Shown piece by piece: positions 9,521 to 18,983 of a DNA stretch of 64,000 nucleotides. Within the stretch, counting starts at the first letter, position 1, and each line of letters opens with the position of its first letter. Under the pieces are notes generated by a model. That model had not been told where the DNA came from. It did no database searches and worked only from the letters and a program-made list of their open reading frames with translations. A program made the translations under genes and the position numbers. Source of the DNA: Sunxiuqinia indica (GTDB lineage Bacteria > Bacteroidota > Bacteroidia > Bacteroidales > Prolixibacteraceae); the NCBI RefSeq assembly GCF_009847015.1, contig NZ_WVEM01000005.1, positions 295,847 through 359,846 on the forward strand, written 5' to 3'.

Positions 9521-10138
9521 ATGGAAAACCTGATTAATATATTTATCAAATCCATCTTTATTGAGAACATGGTTTTTGCCTACTTCTTAGGCATGTGTTC
9601 TTATCTGGCGGTATCCAAATCAGTAAAAACGGCTACCGGACTTGGACTAGCTGTTATCTTTGTTTTGGGTATAACCGTTCCTGTTGATTACTTATTAGAA
9701 AACTATGTATTAAAAGAAGGAGCCTTAACTTGGTTAAGCCCAACTTTTGGTAATGTTGACCTGAGTTTCTTAAGCTTTATCATGTTTATCGCAGTTATTG
9801 CATCCATGGTACAGTTGGTTGAAATGGTTGTTGAAAAATTTGCCCCGGTACTTTATACGCAGTTAGGTATTTTCTTACCGCTAATTGCTGTTAACTGTGC
9901 TATTCTCGGGGGATCTTTGTTTATGCAGCAAAAAGCCTTTCTAAATATTGGTGAAGCTTCGGTTTATGGTTTAGGTTCCGGCGTCGGTTGGTTCCTTGCT
10001 ATTGTTGGTATTGCTGCAATTCGTGAAAAAATTGAATACTCTCATGTTCCGGGTCCTTTAAAAGGTCTTGGTATAACCTTTATTGTTACGGGTTTAATGG
10101 GATTAGCATTCATGGGATTCATGGGAATAAAACTATAA
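9521..10138 (+). CDS. nqrE: Na+-translocating NADH:quinone reductase subunit E
   Basis: Hydrophobic 205-residue subunit with six predicted helices in inverted topology relative to NqrD. Typical segments are [21 protein letters not shown] sequence near the N-terminus (here [17 protein letters not shown]) and [18 protein letters not shown], each carrying a cysteine of the membrane Fe centre. Together with NqrD it forms the Na+ and electron pathway across the membrane. Confidence 0.95.
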   Translation: MENLINIFIKSIFIENMVFAYFLGMCSYLAVSKSVKTATGLGLAVIFVLGITVPVDYLLENYVLKEGALTWLSPTFGNVDLSFLSFIMFIAVIASMVQLVEMVVEKFAPVLYTQLGIFLPLIAVNCAILGGSLFMQQKAFLNIGEASVYGLGSGVGWFLAIVGIAAIREKIEYSHVPGPLKGLGITFIVTGLMGLAFMGFMGIKL

Positions 10139-10158
10139 TCAGATAAAAACTAAGAACA

Positions 10159-11421
10159 ATGATATTTTTAGCAGCTCAAGCTACAGTGGTTATTACCAGT
10201 ATCGCCGTCTTTCTATTGATGGTGATCCTACTGGTTTCAATCTTACTGTTTGTCAAACAAAAGTTAACCCCATCGGGTGTTGTTAAAGTTGATATAAATA
10301 AAGGCGATACGGTACTTGAAACCAACCCTGGCGACACCTTGTTAACCACTTTGGGAAATAACAAGATCTTCCTTCCATCAGCATGTGGTGGTGGTGGAAC
10401 TTGCGCCATGTGTCGTTGCCAGGTAGTCGATGGTGGAGGTTCAATTCTTCCAACCGAAACCGGTTACTTCACCCGTAAAGAGCAAAACGACAATTGGCGT
10501 TTAGCTTGCCAGGTAAAAGTAAAAGAAGACATGGAGTTGAAGATTCCTCAGGAAATTATGGGAATCAAAAAATGGGAATGTGAAGTGGTTTCCAACGACA
10601 ACGTGGCGACCTATATTAAAGAGTTTGTGGTAAAATTACCTGAAGGTGAAAACTTAGATTTCAAATCGGGAGGTTATATTCAAATTGATGTTCCTAAAAT
10701 TGAAGTTGACTTTAAAGACATTGAAGTTGATGACAAGTTTAAACCTGAGTGGGAACAATTCAATCTATTCGACCTGAAAATGAAAAACCCGGAACCAACA
10801 TTCCGTGCCTACTCTATGGCTAACCACCCTGCCGAAGGAAATATTGTAATGCTAAACATTCGTATTGCAACTCCTCCTTTCGACCGTGTTAATGGAGGTT
10901 TCCAAAAGCTAAACCCTGGTATTTGTTCTTCTTACATCTTCTCACGCAAACCAGGTGATAAGGTAACAATTTCAGGCCCTTATGGAGAGTTCTTTTTAAA
11001 GGAAAATGATAACGAAATGATGTTTATTGGTGGAGGTGCAGGTATGGCTCCCATGCGTTCGCACTTGTTTCACCTGTTCCATACCCTGAAAGAATCGGAT
11101 AAAAAAATTACTTTTTGGTACGGTGCCCGTTCCTGGAGAGAAGTTTTTTACTACGACCAATTCCGAGATATTGAAGAGAAATTCCCGAACTTTTCATTCC
11201 ACTTGGCTTTATCTGACCCACAGCCGGAAGACAACTGGGATGGACCAAAAGGGTTTATCCACCAAGTAATTCACGATATGTACCTTGGTAAACATGATGA
11301 ACCGGAAGAAATTGATTACTATTTGTGTGGACCTCCAATGATGAACGATGCCGTTCAGAAAATGCTTTATGACTTAGGAGTTCCTGATGAAAATGTAATG
11401 TTTGACGACTTTGGAAGCTAA
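10159..11421 (+). CDS. nqrF: Na+-translocating NADH:quinone reductase subunit F
   Basis: Electron entry subunit: oxidises NADH, passes electrons through FAD and a 2Fe-2S cluster. The 420 residues comprise an N-terminal helix, a plant-type ferredoxin domain with cluster ligands C76, C82, C85 and C117 (SACGGGGTCAMCRC), the FAD site (RAYSMANHP), the NADH site (GGGAGMAPMRS) and the C-terminal CGPPMM. An extra cysteine (C87) sits in the cluster loop. It is the last gene of the operon and is followed at once by a strong terminator. Confidence 0.96.
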   Translation: MIFLAAQATVVITSIAVFLLMVILLVSILLFVKQKLTPSGVVKVDINKGDTVLETNPGDTLLTTLGNNKIFLPSACGGGGTCAMCRCQVVDGGGSILPTETGYFTRKEQNDNWRLACQVKVKEDMELKIPQEIMGIKKWECEVVSNDNVATYIKEFVVKLPEGENLDFKSGGYIQIDVPKIEVDFKDIEVDDKFKPEWEQFNLFDLKMKNPEPTFRAYSMANHPAEGNIVMLNIRIATPPFDRVNGGFQKLNPGICSSYIFSRKPGDKVTISGPYGEFFLKENDNEMMFIGGGAGMAPMRSHLFHLFHTLKESDKKITFWYGARSWREVFYYDQFRDIEEKFPNFSFHLALSDPQPEDNWDGPKGFIHQVIHDMYLGKHDEPEEIDYYLCGPPMMNDAVQKMLYDLGVPDENVMFDDFGS

Positions 11422-11445
11422 TTCCAGCAATCAAAAAAAATACAG

Positions 11446-11480
11446 AGAGCTTTCAACTGCAGTTGGAAGCTCTTTTTTTT
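11446..11480 (+). terminator. Rho-independent terminator of the nqr operon
   Basis: Perfect 14-bp stem AGAGCTTTCAACTG / CAGTTGGAAGCTCT (one G-T pair) followed by eight T. Its right edge touches the stop codon of the convergent tadA. Confidence 0.92.
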
Positions 11481-11919
11481 ATCTCTTATCCTGAAAAAAA
11501 GCAGTCATTAAGTCTCCGCAATCTTCAGCCATCACTCCACCTACCAACTCAGTTTTTGGATGAAGAGCTTTGGGTGCGAATTTTGAAAAGCCTCTTTTCT
11601 CATCAGAAGCCCCAAAAACAAGCTTCCCCAATTGAGCCCATCCGAGTGCTCCAGCGCACATCACACAAGGCTCAAGGGTCACATAAAGTGTACATTCATT
11701 CAGGTATTTTCCGCCCAAAAGATTTGCCGCAGCAGTAATTGCCTGCATTTCGGCATGTGCAGTCACATCTGTCAACGTTTCGGTCAAGTTGTGCGCACGA
11801 GCAATAACCCGATTTTGAGCAACCACCACCGCACCAACAGGAATTTCACCTTCATCGTAAGCAAGCTGAGCTTCCTGAAAGGCTTTCTTCATAAAGTATG
11901 TATCATCAAAAGCCTCCAT
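11479..11919 (-). CDS. tadA: tRNA-specific adenosine deaminase / nucleoside deaminase
   Basis: Cytidine/adenosine deaminase-fold enzyme of 146 residues, probably TadA, which converts A34 of tRNA-Arg(ACG) to inosine. The zinc and catalytic motifs are both present: HAEMQA (His ligand and proton-shuttling Glu) and PCVMCAGA (two Cys ligands). A longer reading from a GTG nine codons upstream overlaps a TAGGTTTG promoter element, so the ATG giving MEAFDDTYF is chosen. Guanine or other nucleoside deaminases share the fold; TadA is the likeliest single-copy role. Confidence 0.85.
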   Translation of the reverse strand: MEAFDDTYFMKKAFQEAQLAYDEGEIPVGAVVVAQNRVIARAHNLTETLTDVTAHAEMQAITAAANLLGGKYLNECTLYVTLEPCVMCAGALGWAQLGKLVFGASDEKRGFSKFAPKALHPKTELVGGVMAEDCGDLMTAFFQDKR

Positions 11920-11945
11920 CTTTAAAATCCATTCAGAATTAATCA

Positions 11946-11953
11946 CAAACCTA
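11946..11953 (-). promoter_or_regulatory. -7 promoter element for tadA
   Basis: TAGGTTTG on the minus strand fits TAnnTTTG and lies 27 bases upstream of the chosen ATG; it decides against the upstream GTG start. Confidence 0.5.
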
Positions 11954-11977
11954 CAATTTTAATTGCTAAAATCTCCT

Positions 11978-11985
11978 TATTTTTG
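11978..11985 (+). promoter_or_regulatory. -7 promoter element for aspS
   Basis: TATTTTTG, an exact TAnnTTTG match, 25 bases upstream of the aspS ATG. It lies inside the longer TTG-initiated reading frame, which argues for the internal ATG as start. Confidence 0.6.
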
Positions 11986-12010
11986 CACTCAAACAAAAAC
12001 GAACAAAGAT

Positions 12011-13771
12011 ATGTACAGAACACATACATGTGGTGAATTACGACTGGAAAACCAAGGAAATGAAGTAACTCTTGCCGGCTGGGTACAACGCAAACGTGGA
12101 TTGGGTGGAATGACATTTGTAGATCTTCGCGATCGATATGGGATTACTCAATTAGTATTTGACGAAACCTCTTCGGACGATATTACAAATCAACTCAAAA
12201 AGCTTGGCCGCGAATTTGTCATTCAAACCACTGGTATTGTTCGTGAACGAAGCAGCAAAAACAATAATATTCCAACAGGAGAAATTGAAATTGATGTAAA
12301 AAGCTTGAAAGTATTAAGCCCATCAGCAGTTCCTCCATTTACAATTGAAGATGAAAGTGACGGAGGTGACGATATCCGTATGAAGTATCGCTACCTGGAT
12401 TTACGCAGAAACCCGGTGCGTGAAAACTTGATTTTACGATCGAAAATGGCTCATGCTGTTCGTTCCTATTTGAATGAACTGGATTTTATTGAAACTGAAA
12501 CTCCTGTTTTAATTAAATCGACTCCGGAAGGTGCTCGCGATTTCGTTGTGCCAAGCCGTATGAATGAAGGTGAGTTTTATGCATTGCCACAATCGCCACA
12601 GCAATTCAAACAATTACTAATGGTTGGTGGATTCGACCGTTATTATCAAATTGTAAAGTGTTTCCGCGACGAAGACCTTCGTGCCGACCGTCAGCCTGAA
12701 TTTACACAAATCGACTGTGAAATGGCTTTCGTTGAGCAGGAAGATGTTTTAAATACTTTTGAAGGACTGACCAAATACATGTTCAAGGAAATTAAACATA
12801 TAGAAATTCAGGAATTTCCTCGCATGCCCTATTCTGAAGCGATTGCAAAGTATGGATCAGACAAGCCAGACACCCGTTTCGAAATGCTTATTGGTGACTT
12901 AACAGAAGTTGTAAAAGGCAACGATTTTAAAGTGTTCGACGAAGCTGAATTCATTGGAGCCATTTGCGCAGAGGGCTGTGCTGACTACACTCGCAAACAA
13001 CTGGATGCATTGACCAACTGGGTAAAACGTCCTCAAGTTGGAGCAAAAGGATTGGTTTACGTAAAATGCAACGAAGATGGATCCTTCAAATCGTCGGTTG
13101 ATAAGTTCTATTCTCAAGAAGATTTACAAAAATGGGCAGATACCACCGGAGCAAAAGCCGGTGATTTGATTTTGGTACTCTCAGGACCTAAATCGGATAT
13201 GCTGGATGCTCTTGGAGCTCTTCGCTTAGAGATGGGAAAGCAGCTTGGGTTAATGGATAAAAATACGTTTAAACCACTTTGGGTTGTTGATTTCCCACTA
13301 TTGGAATGGGATGAGGAAACAAAACGCCATTATGCCATGCATCACCCATTTACCGCGCCTAAGCTAGAAGATATTAATTTACTAGATACCGAACCCGGAA
13401 AAGTTCGCGCCAATGCCTATGACTTGGTTATTAATGGGGTTGAAATTGGAGGTGGTTCTGTTCGTATTTTCAACTCAGAACTCCAAGCCAAAATGTTCAG
13501 CTTACTTGGATTCACGAAAGAGGAAGCTGACGCTCAATTTGGATTCTTAATGAATGCATTCAAATATGGAGCACCGCCACATGCCGGTATTGCGTTCGGA
13601 TTTGATCGCCTGGTTTCTCTGTTTGCCGGACTAGACTCTATCCGTGATGTTATCGCATTCCCGAAAAACAATGCCGGACGCGATGTAATGATTGATTCAC
13701 CATCTCCAATTGCTAAAGATCAGTTAGATGAACTGAATCTAATGCTAAATTTAAAAGCAAAAAAGAACTAA
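12011..13771 (+). CDS. aspS: Aspartyl-tRNA synthetase
   Basis: Charges tRNA-Asp with aspartate. The 586-residue protein is a bacterial-type class II synthetase: an N-terminal OB-fold anticodon-binding domain (about residues 1-110, with [20 protein letters not shown]), the catalytic core with motif 2 ([19 protein letters not shown]), a bacterial GAD insertion domain (about 290-410), and motif 3 ([15 protein letters not shown]). The start [10 protein letters not shown] is typical of the family and lies just after a -7 promoter element. Monocistronic, with its own terminator. Confidence 0.97.
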   Translation: MYRTHTCGELRLENQGNEVTLAGWVQRKRGLGGMTFVDLRDRYGITQLVFDETSSDDITNQLKKLGREFVIQTTGIVRERSSKNNNIPTGEIEIDVKSLKVLSPSAVPPFTIEDESDGGDDIRMKYRYLDLRRNPVRENLILRSKMAHAVRSYLNELDFIETETPVLIKSTPEGARDFVVPSRMNEGEFYALPQSPQQFKQLLMVGGFDRYYQIVKCFRDEDLRADRQPEFTQIDCEMAFVEQEDVLNTFEGLTKYMFKEIKHIEIQEFPRMPYSEAIAKYGSDKPDTRFEMLIGDLTEVVKGNDFKVFDEAEFIGAICAEGCADYTRKQLDALTNWVKRPQVGAKGLVYVKCNEDGSFKSSVDKFYSQEDLQKWADTTGAKAGDLILVLSGPKSDMLDALGALRLEMGKQLGLMDKNTFKPLWVVDFPLLEWDEETKRHYAMHHPFTAPKLEDINLLDTEPGKVRANAYDLVINGVEIGGGSVRIFNSELQAKMFSLLGFTKEEADAQFGFLMNAFKYGAPPHAGIAFGFDRLVSLFAGLDSIRDVIAFPKNNAGRDVMIDSPSPIAKDQLDELNLMLNLKAKKN

Positions 13772-13795
13772 AGAGTAATACGATTATAAGATATG

Positions 13796-13821
13796 AAGGG
13801 AGCTAGCAGCTCCCTTTTTTT
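13796..13821 (+). terminator. Terminator after aspS
   Basis: Nine-bp perfect stem AAGGGAGCT / AGCTCCCTT with a three-base loop, running into T7. It touches the stop of the convergent cupin gene. Confidence 0.9.
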
Positions 13822-14158
13822 ATTTCAGGAAATCCTCCCGAATCGGATTAAAGCTATCAACCAAACGGGCTGTTTCTGACAGCAATTGAATGGTATGGGG
13901 TACACCAGAAGGCACTGCAAACATATCGCCTGCTACAAGTTCCTTCGGCTCTTCACCATCGCAGAAAAAGATGATTTTACCATCGGCGATATACGACGTT
14001 TGTTCATGCGGATGACTATGTTTTGGTTCAGGCTTTGTCCATGGGCCATCAGTAAAGTCAATTAAAACTGTCATCAAACTATCTGTGTGAATAATTTTTC
14101 GGTTTAATCCTTCCCTTACAATCTCGTATGGAATCTCTTCAAATTTTAATGTCGCCAT
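13820..14158 (-). CDS. Small cupin-domain protein
   Basis: A 112-residue single-domain cupin. Cupin motif 1 is seen as HSHPHEQTSYIADGK (two or three His and a Glu as likely metal ligands), motif 2 as GDMFAVPSGVPHTI (final His ligand). Such proteins are beta barrels that bind divalent metals; substrates range from sugars to dioxygenase substrates, so no specific reaction can be named. No operon partner: the neighbouring exbD operon has its own terminator upstream of it. Confidence 0.8.
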   Translation of the reverse strand: MATLKFEEIPYEIVREGLNRKIIHTDSLMTVLIDFTDGPWTKPEPKHSHPHEQTSYIADGKIIFFCDGEEPKELVAGDMFAVPSGVPHTIQLLSETARLVDSFNPIREDFLK

Positions 14159-14182
14159 AACTTCTTTTTTTTTTGTTAAGAT

Positions 14183-14212
14183 AAAAAAAGGGAGAACTTA
14201 ACAGCTCTCCCT
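14183..14212 (-). terminator. Terminator of the exbB-exbD operon
   Basis: On the minus strand GGGAGA and TCTCCC form a stem followed by T7, just after the last exbD stop. Confidence 0.8.
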
Positions 14213-14235
14213 TCATCTATATCTGATAATTCAAA

Positions 14236-14703
14236 TTATCTTTCCTTTTTCCGCGATGAATAATTGATGTGTAACGCAGCAGCCTTACGCAATTCTTGCT
14301 TAATATCAGTAACGATACCCATCTTGGTGTATTCATCTACTTTAAGCGAAGTAATCATAAAAGGCACCTCAGCTTCATCTCGAGCTTCACGTTCAGCTGT
14401 AATGTAATCAGGTATATCTGATACTTTTGCAAACTGATCATTCAACTGAATACGAGGCTCAGAACCAAATACATTTTGGTATTGCTTAAAGGGAGTTCCT
14501 ACATAAATATAACTCACCAACGATTTCTTTTCTAACTTCGATAACTCTGTTGCTGAAGGGACTGTTACTTGTACCTTCATAGTTACCTCACGCATAGTTG
14601 TACTAACCATGAAAAAGAACAACAACATAAATACGATGTCGGGCAATGAAGCCGTAGAAATCGGTGGTAATTCTTTAGTATCATTCTTTCTAAATTTTGA
14701 CAT
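14236..14703 (-). CDS. ExbD/TolR-family biopolymer transport protein (second copy)
   Basis: A 155-residue bitopic membrane protein that works with ExbB-type proton channels to energise TonB or Tol systems. The N-terminal transmembrane segment carries the proton-relay aspartate in LPDIVFMLLFFFMVSTTMR, preceded by the usual polar start (MSKFRKNDTKELPPIST). The periplasmic domain follows. It begins one base after the preceding exbD and is the last gene of its operon. Bacteroidota commonly carry two unequal ExbD proteins in such operons. Confidence 0.88.
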   Translation of the reverse strand: MSKFRKNDTKELPPISTASLPDIVFMLLFFFMVSTTMREVTMKVQVTVPSATELSKLEKKSLVSYIYVGTPFKQYQNVFGSEPRIQLNDQFAKVSDIPDYITAEREARDEAEVPFMITSLKVDEYTKMGIVTDIKQELRKAAALHINYSSRKKER

Positions 14704-14704
14704 A

Positions 14705-15283
14705 CTAATTTCCTCCCACTTTTTTAGGTTCTGCTTCTGAGATCCGAGATGGATAAATATCTTTTATCGCACCTTGCTGATCACTATCAAGTTTTTCATA
14801 AGGCTTGCCAAACTTTTGTTTTGCAAGCTCTTCTCTTAGCTCGTTAATGGCACCTACCAACTCGTTTTGTACAGCGATGTATGTCCCATATTGAGTTCCA
14901 ACGTCATTCCTCAACGAAATAACCCCTTTCGTAATTTCTACCTGTCCAAAAAAGTCAACAGTTTCAATCTTCTTTTCTGGCAGATCTTCGTCATTGTATG
15001 GGTTAGCCATAAATTCCTTGGCTTTATCACGTAGTTCATCAATATCGGTTATTTCACCTTCAACTAGTAATTGGTTTTTGGCGTTTACCAAAACCACAAA
15101 AACATTTCGTTCTTTAATTGGAGGTGTGTCATCTTCTTCTTGATCCTCTGGAGGCATTGGAGGAAGACGACGCTCTAATCCGCTGTCAACATCCATCGTG
15201 GTAGTTACCAGGAAAAAGATCAACAACATAAAAGCAATATCAGCCAAAGATGCTGCCGGTATTTCGGGTATTTTTTTTGCCAT
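14705..15283 (-). CDS. ExbD/TolR-family biopolymer transport protein (first copy)
   Basis: A 192-residue ExbD-type subunit. The single helix has the conserved aspartate (ASLADIAFMLLIFFLVTTTMD), and the periplasmic domain has an acidic proline-rich linker (PPMPPEDQEEDDTPP) and the KNQLLVEGEI strand. The C-terminus is longer than in the second copy and ends in a basic/proline-containing tail. It lies between the small membrane protein and the other exbD, all on the same strand. Confidence 0.88.
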   Translation of the reverse strand: MAKKIPEIPAASLADIAFMLLIFFLVTTTMDVDSGLERRLPPMPPEDQEEDDTPPIKERNVFVVLVNAKNQLLVEGEITDIDELRDKAKEFMANPYNDEDLPEKKIETVDFFGQVEITKGVISLRNDVGTQYGTYIAVQNELVGAINELREELAKQKFGKPYEKLDSDQQGAIKDIYPSRISEAEPKKVGGN

Positions 15284-15320
15284 AATATTATTTTTTCCTG
15301 TTTTTAGTTACCACAATGGT

Positions 15321-15776
15321 TTATTTAAAAATACGAAAGACGGCAGACCCTGCGATAGACAGAATCGTAAGTCCTAATAAGATATAAGTTGCATAAAGGG
15401 TTGTTCCAACCCACTTCGATACTGTAGCATCTAAAGTTCCTTCGGCAACAAATTTATCAACTCCGTAAAATTGTGGAATAGCGTCAGAAGCAATAACATA
15501 TGAAATAGCTAAAACAACTCCAGAAAAAACCAGAGCCATAGCACCTTTCTTTGCGGCTTCTTTATCTGTAAATGTGTGATATAATGCGAACACAATAGCC
15601 AATACTGCCCCTACACCTAGTAGTATGTAAGACCATGTTAAATTGGTATTGATCCAGGCACCCATAGTGGGATCAGCTTCGTTCTCCGAGATATTGGTCA
15701 TCATAGACACAATCAGAACCGCTGAAACTCCTAAAAGCACCCACAATACAATGGATAATACTTTTTCTAGCTTCAT
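15321..15776 (-). CDS. Four-helix membrane protein of the exbBD operon, function unknown
   Basis: A 151-residue protein of mostly hydrophobic character with four clear membrane helices: LSIVLWVLLGVSAVLIVSM, YILLGVGAVLAIVFALY, MALVFSGVVLAISYVIA and TYILLGLTILSIAGSAVF. I recognise no catalytic motif. It sits between exbB and the first exbD with gaps of 8 and 37 bases, so it is probably a co-expressed partner of this energising complex. Its role is not known to me. Confidence 0.75.
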   Translation of the reverse strand: MKLEKVLSIVLWVLLGVSAVLIVSMMTNISENEADPTMGAWINTNLTWSYILLGVGAVLAIVFALYHTFTDKEAAKKGAMALVFSGVVLAISYVIASDAIPQFYGVDKFVAEGTLDATVSKWVGTTLYATYILLGLTILSIAGSAVFRIFK

Positions 15777-15784
15777 AAGTCTAA

Positions 15785-16612
15785 TTATTTTTTAAGATTG
15801 TGTTTTACCAAAATGTCGATCAAAGAGATGGAAGCATCTTCCATATTGTTGATAATACTGTCAATTTTCGCGATACAATAGTTGTAAAAGATTTGAAGAA
15901 TAATAGCAACTACAAGACCTGATACAGTCGTAATCAAAGCTACTTTAATACCTCCAGCAACCAAAGACGGGCTAATATCACCGGCAACTTCAATCGCATC
16001 GAAGGCAGCAATCATACCAATTACAGTACCCATGAAACCAAGCATCGGTGCAAGAGCGATAAATAACGAAATCCAGCTTAATCCTTTTTCCAGTAATCCA
16101 GCTTGAACTCCACCATAAGAAACAACCGTTTTTTCGACCACGTCTAAACCTTCATCTGATCGGTCTAAACCTTGGTAGAAAATACTAGCAACCGGTCCAC
16201 GAGTATTACGACATACTTCTTTAGCTGCCTCAACGCCACCATTGTCAAGAGCTTCTTCAACATTCACCAATAATTTTTTAGTGTTTGTAGTTGATAAGTT
16301 TAGGTAAATAACCCGCTCAAGAGCTAACGCAAGACCCAAAATCAAAGAAATCAATACAGTTGACATGAATGTTGGACCACCTTCAATAAATTTTTGTTTC
16401 AACTGACTGTGTAATGATTTTCCGGCTTCAGCTTCAGCTGCTGCTTCTTCCTCAGCATCGGCTGTTAAATCAACGGCAGGAGCAGTTTCTTCTGCTGCTA
16501 CTTGTTCTGTTGCTGTTGTGTCTTCTGTTTGATCCTGAGCAACAACATTGTTTGATGCTCCAAGATAAAGCATCCCAAAAACTGCTATAAACGCAAATAG
16601 TTTTTTCATCAT
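15785..16612 (-). CDS. exbB: MotA/TolQ/ExbB-family proton channel protein
   Basis: A 275-residue ExbB/TolQ-type subunit that forms the proton channel with ExbD. It starts with a signal-peptide-like helix (LFAFIAVFGMLYLGASN), followed by a glutamate- and alanine-rich stretch of about 45 residues, then the three-helix core: FMSTVLISLILGLALALERVIYL, then APMLGFMGTVIGMIAAFDAI and GLVVAIILQIFYNYC. The acidic exported extension is longer than in E. coli ExbB. Two adjacent ATG codons offer equivalent starts. First gene of the four-gene operon. Confidence 0.9.
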   Translation of the reverse strand: MMKKLFAFIAVFGMLYLGASNNVVAQDQTEDTTATEQVAAEETAPAVDLTADAEEEAAAEAEAGKSLHSQLKQKFIEGGPTFMSTVLISLILGLALALERVIYLNLSTTNTKKLLVNVEEALDNGGVEAAKEVCRNTRGPVASIFYQGLDRSDEGLDVVEKTVVSYGGVQAGLLEKGLSWISLFIALAPMLGFMGTVIGMIAAFDAIEVAGDISPSLVAGGIKVALITTVSGLVVAIILQIFYNYCIAKIDSIINNMEDASISLIDILVKHNLKK

Positions 16613-16779
16613 TGGTTGAATTTTAATTAGTAAATCTTCTGAATTTTTAAGTTTATAATACTATTTGTTTTTTGTTTTTAATCTATAATATAAAGACGAG
16701 TGAATTATAGTCGAATTATCTGCTTTTTTCAAACTTTTTTTTAATCATCTTGTTAATTAAAACAACGTCCCCTTGTCGG

Positions 16780-16867
16780 CGGAGAGAGAGGGATTCGAAC
16801 CCTCGGTACCCTTTAGGGGTACACACGCTTTCCAGGCGTGCCAGTTAAGCCACTCCTGCACCTCTCC
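16780..16867 (-). tRNA. tRNA-Ser (anticodon GGA)
   Basis: Full cloverleaf on the minus strand: acceptor GGAGAGG / TCTCTCC, anticodon stem CACGC / GCGTG around loop CTGGAAA (anticodon GGA, codons UCC and UCU), a long variable arm (ACCCC..GGGT), and T arm GAGGG-TTCGAAT-CCCTC. Discriminator base is G as expected for serine. CCA is not encoded. Confidence 0.97.
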
Positions 16868-16933
16868 AATCATTTTGGGAGCCAAAATTTTTCAGGGCTG
16901 CAAAATACAAAAAAAATGTGAAATAAAAATACG

Positions 16934-17962
16934 CTACTCACTTATTTCACCACTCAAATTTTTTCTCAAATGTAACTTGATATCATCAAGCCCCAAGCCT
17001 TGTCCAAGCAAAAACATAAGCTTGGTTACTGCTGCTTCTGTCGTCATATCTTTGCCACTTATCACACCCATTTTTTTTAATTCCCGACTGGTTTGATACT
17101 GCCCCATTTTAACCGTACCACCCTGACATTGCGTAACATTGACACAGATAACGTTTCGTCTAAGTGCCTTCCTTACCGCTCTTAATAACCAGCTTGCTGT
17201 TTGAACATTTCCGGAACCAAAAGTCTCCAGAACTACACCCTTAATTGCTGGCATACATAATATTTGTTCAAAGATCTCACGATTCATACCCGGAAAAAAT
17301 TTTAAAATCACTACATGATCATCGAAATTGGGACTAATTTTTAATATTCCTTTCTTTTCGGAATGGTAAATATTCTCATGAAAAAACTTAATATCGACCC
17401 CGGCTTTTGCTAGTATCGGATAGTTGACCGAATCAAAAGCACTAAAATGATCAGCATGCCTTTTCGTAATCCGGTTTCCCCGGTACAACTTATTATCAAA
17501 ATAAACTGAAACCTCAGGAACAATAGCCATGCCATTATCCTGTGCCGCAGCAATTTCTATAGCAGTTATTAAATTTTCTTTCCCATCAGTCCGCAACACG
17601 CCTATTGGTAATTGGGAGCCAGTCATTACAACCGGCTTATCCAGATTCTCAAGCATGTAACTCAATGCCGAAGCCGTGTATGCCATCGTATCGGTTCCAT
17701 GTAACACAACAAAGCCATCGAATTTACTATAGTTTCGCTGAATCATTTTTGCCAAACGAGCCCAGGTCTTTGGCGACATATCAGACGAATCAATAGGAGG
17801 ATTAAATGCAATAGCCTCCAGATGGCAACCTAACCGTCTGATTTCGGGTACTTCATCAGCGATCTGGTCAAACCGAACCGGAGCTAAAGCGCCGCGTCCA
17901 TTTTTTTGAACCATCCCAATAGTACCGCCCGTATAGATTATGAGTATAGATTTATTTTCCAC
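16934..17962 (-). CDS. ansA: Type I L-asparaginase
   Basis: Cytosolic asparaginase hydrolysing L-asparagine to aspartate and ammonia. The 342-residue protein has both catalytic threonine motifs: TGGTIGM near the N-terminus and HGTDTMAYTASALSYML about 85 residues in. There is no signal peptide, fitting the type I enzyme and not the exported type II. The C-terminal domain has GNVQTASWLLRAV and the QCQGGTVKMGQY stretch. Single gene, with a -7 promoter element upstream. Confidence 0.92.
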   Translation of the reverse strand: MENKSILIIYTGGTIGMVQKNGRGALAPVRFDQIADEVPEIRRLGCHLEAIAFNPPIDSSDMSPKTWARLAKMIQRNYSKFDGFVVLHGTDTMAYTASALSYMLENLDKPVVMTGSQLPIGVLRTDGKENLITAIEIAAAQDNGMAIVPEVSVYFDNKLYRGNRITKRHADHFSAFDSVNYPILAKAGVDIKFFHENIYHSEKKGILKISPNFDDHVVILKFFPGMNREIFEQILCMPAIKGVVLETFGSGNVQTASWLLRAVRKALRRNVICVNVTQCQGGTVKMGQYQTSRELKKMGVISGKDMTTEAAVTKLMFLLGQGLGLDDIKLHLRKNLSGEISE

Positions 17963-17990
17963 CTCAATTTAATTTAATTTAATAAGTGCA

Positions 17991-17998
17991 CAAATGTA
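17991..17998 (-). promoter_or_regulatory. -7 promoter element for ansA
   Basis: TACATTTG on the minus strand fits TAnnTTTG, 28 bases upstream of the ansA ATG. No clear -33 element. Confidence 0.45.
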
Positions 17999-18104
17999 AA
18001 GAAAGAATTTGAACTAAGTAGTGCGAATAACTTAGTGTCACGTTTCGAGTCTTTAACAATTTGTGATAGAAGCGAAACCGAAAATATCAAATAGGTCCGT
18101 GACC

Positions 18105-18869
18105 TTAAATCCCAAATAATTCAGTCGCATTGGCTGAAGTTACTTTAGCTACTTCATTAACCGAGACATGATGAAGTTCCGCAATTTTCCGTGCGATATG
18201 AATCAGATAGGAACTTTCATTGCGCTTACCTCGAAATGGGACAGGTGTCAAGTAAGGTGCATCGGTTTCAAGGATTAGATGCTTGGGATCAATCTGCCCA
18301 ATAACCTGATCCAGCCCACTGTTCTTAAAGGTGACAATTCCTCCCACTCCAATCTTAAATCCTTGCTCAATAACTTTTTTTGCTTGCTCAATTGTTCCTG
18401 TAAAACTATGGAATACACCACTTAAATCTTTATCATTTTCCTGCTCTACAATGGCAAAAACTTCTTCAAAAGACTCCCGAACATGCAACACAGCCGGCAA
18501 CTTATATTCTTTAGCCAACTTCAGTTGTTGCCTAAAAGCAATCGACTGTTCCTCTAAATAAGTAGTTTCCCAATATAAATCAATTCCAATTTCTCCAATT
18601 CCATAGAAGGGTCTTCTTTTCAACCAAAATTTCACCAGTTCAAGTTCTTCCTGATAATCTTCGCTGACAGAAGTAGGATGTAAGCCCATCATCGGATAAC
18701 AAATTTGAGGATACTGATCAGCCAGATCCAACATCTTCTTTATCGAGGAACTGTCGATATTGGGTAGAATTATTTTCCGAACATCATTGTCATAAGCCCT
18801 TGTTATTACTTCGTCAATGTCGTCTTTATAATCTTCGGAATAAATATGAGAATGTGTATCAATAAGCAT
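18105..18869 (-). CDS. tatD: TatD-family metal-dependent hydrolase (DNase)
   Basis: A 254-residue TIM-barrel metallohydrolase of the TatD family, enzymes with 3'-5' exonuclease or AP-endonuclease activity. Metal-binding motifs are visible in order: IDTHSH at the N-terminus, IGEIGID (Glu ligand), VLHVRES (His), GVFHSF (His) and ETDAPYL (Asp). Longer readings begin six or five codons upstream (TTG, ATG), but the family start is MLIDTHSH, chosen here. Several paralogues exist in most genomes, so the exact substrate is open. Confidence 0.88.
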   Translation of the reverse strand: MLIDTHSHIYSEDYKDDIDEVITRAYDNDVRKIILPNIDSSSIKKMLDLADQYPQICYPMMGLHPTSVSEDYQEELELVKFWLKRRPFYGIGEIGIDLYWETTYLEEQSIAFRQQLKLAKEYKLPAVLHVRESFEEVFAIVEQENDKDLSGVFHSFTGTIEQAKKVIEQGFKIGVGGIVTFKNSGLDQVIGQIDPKHLILETDAPYLTPVPFRGKRNESSYLIHIARKIAELHHVSVNEVAKVTSANATELFGI

Positions 18870-18983
18870 TTCAAGAATTTGCATCAAAGAAAACCAATTT
18901 GCCTTAGTTATCCTTACTCTGAATATTATCTAATTGATAATTTCCTCAGAAATTTACTCCGTTCTGGTATGAACCGTCACTGA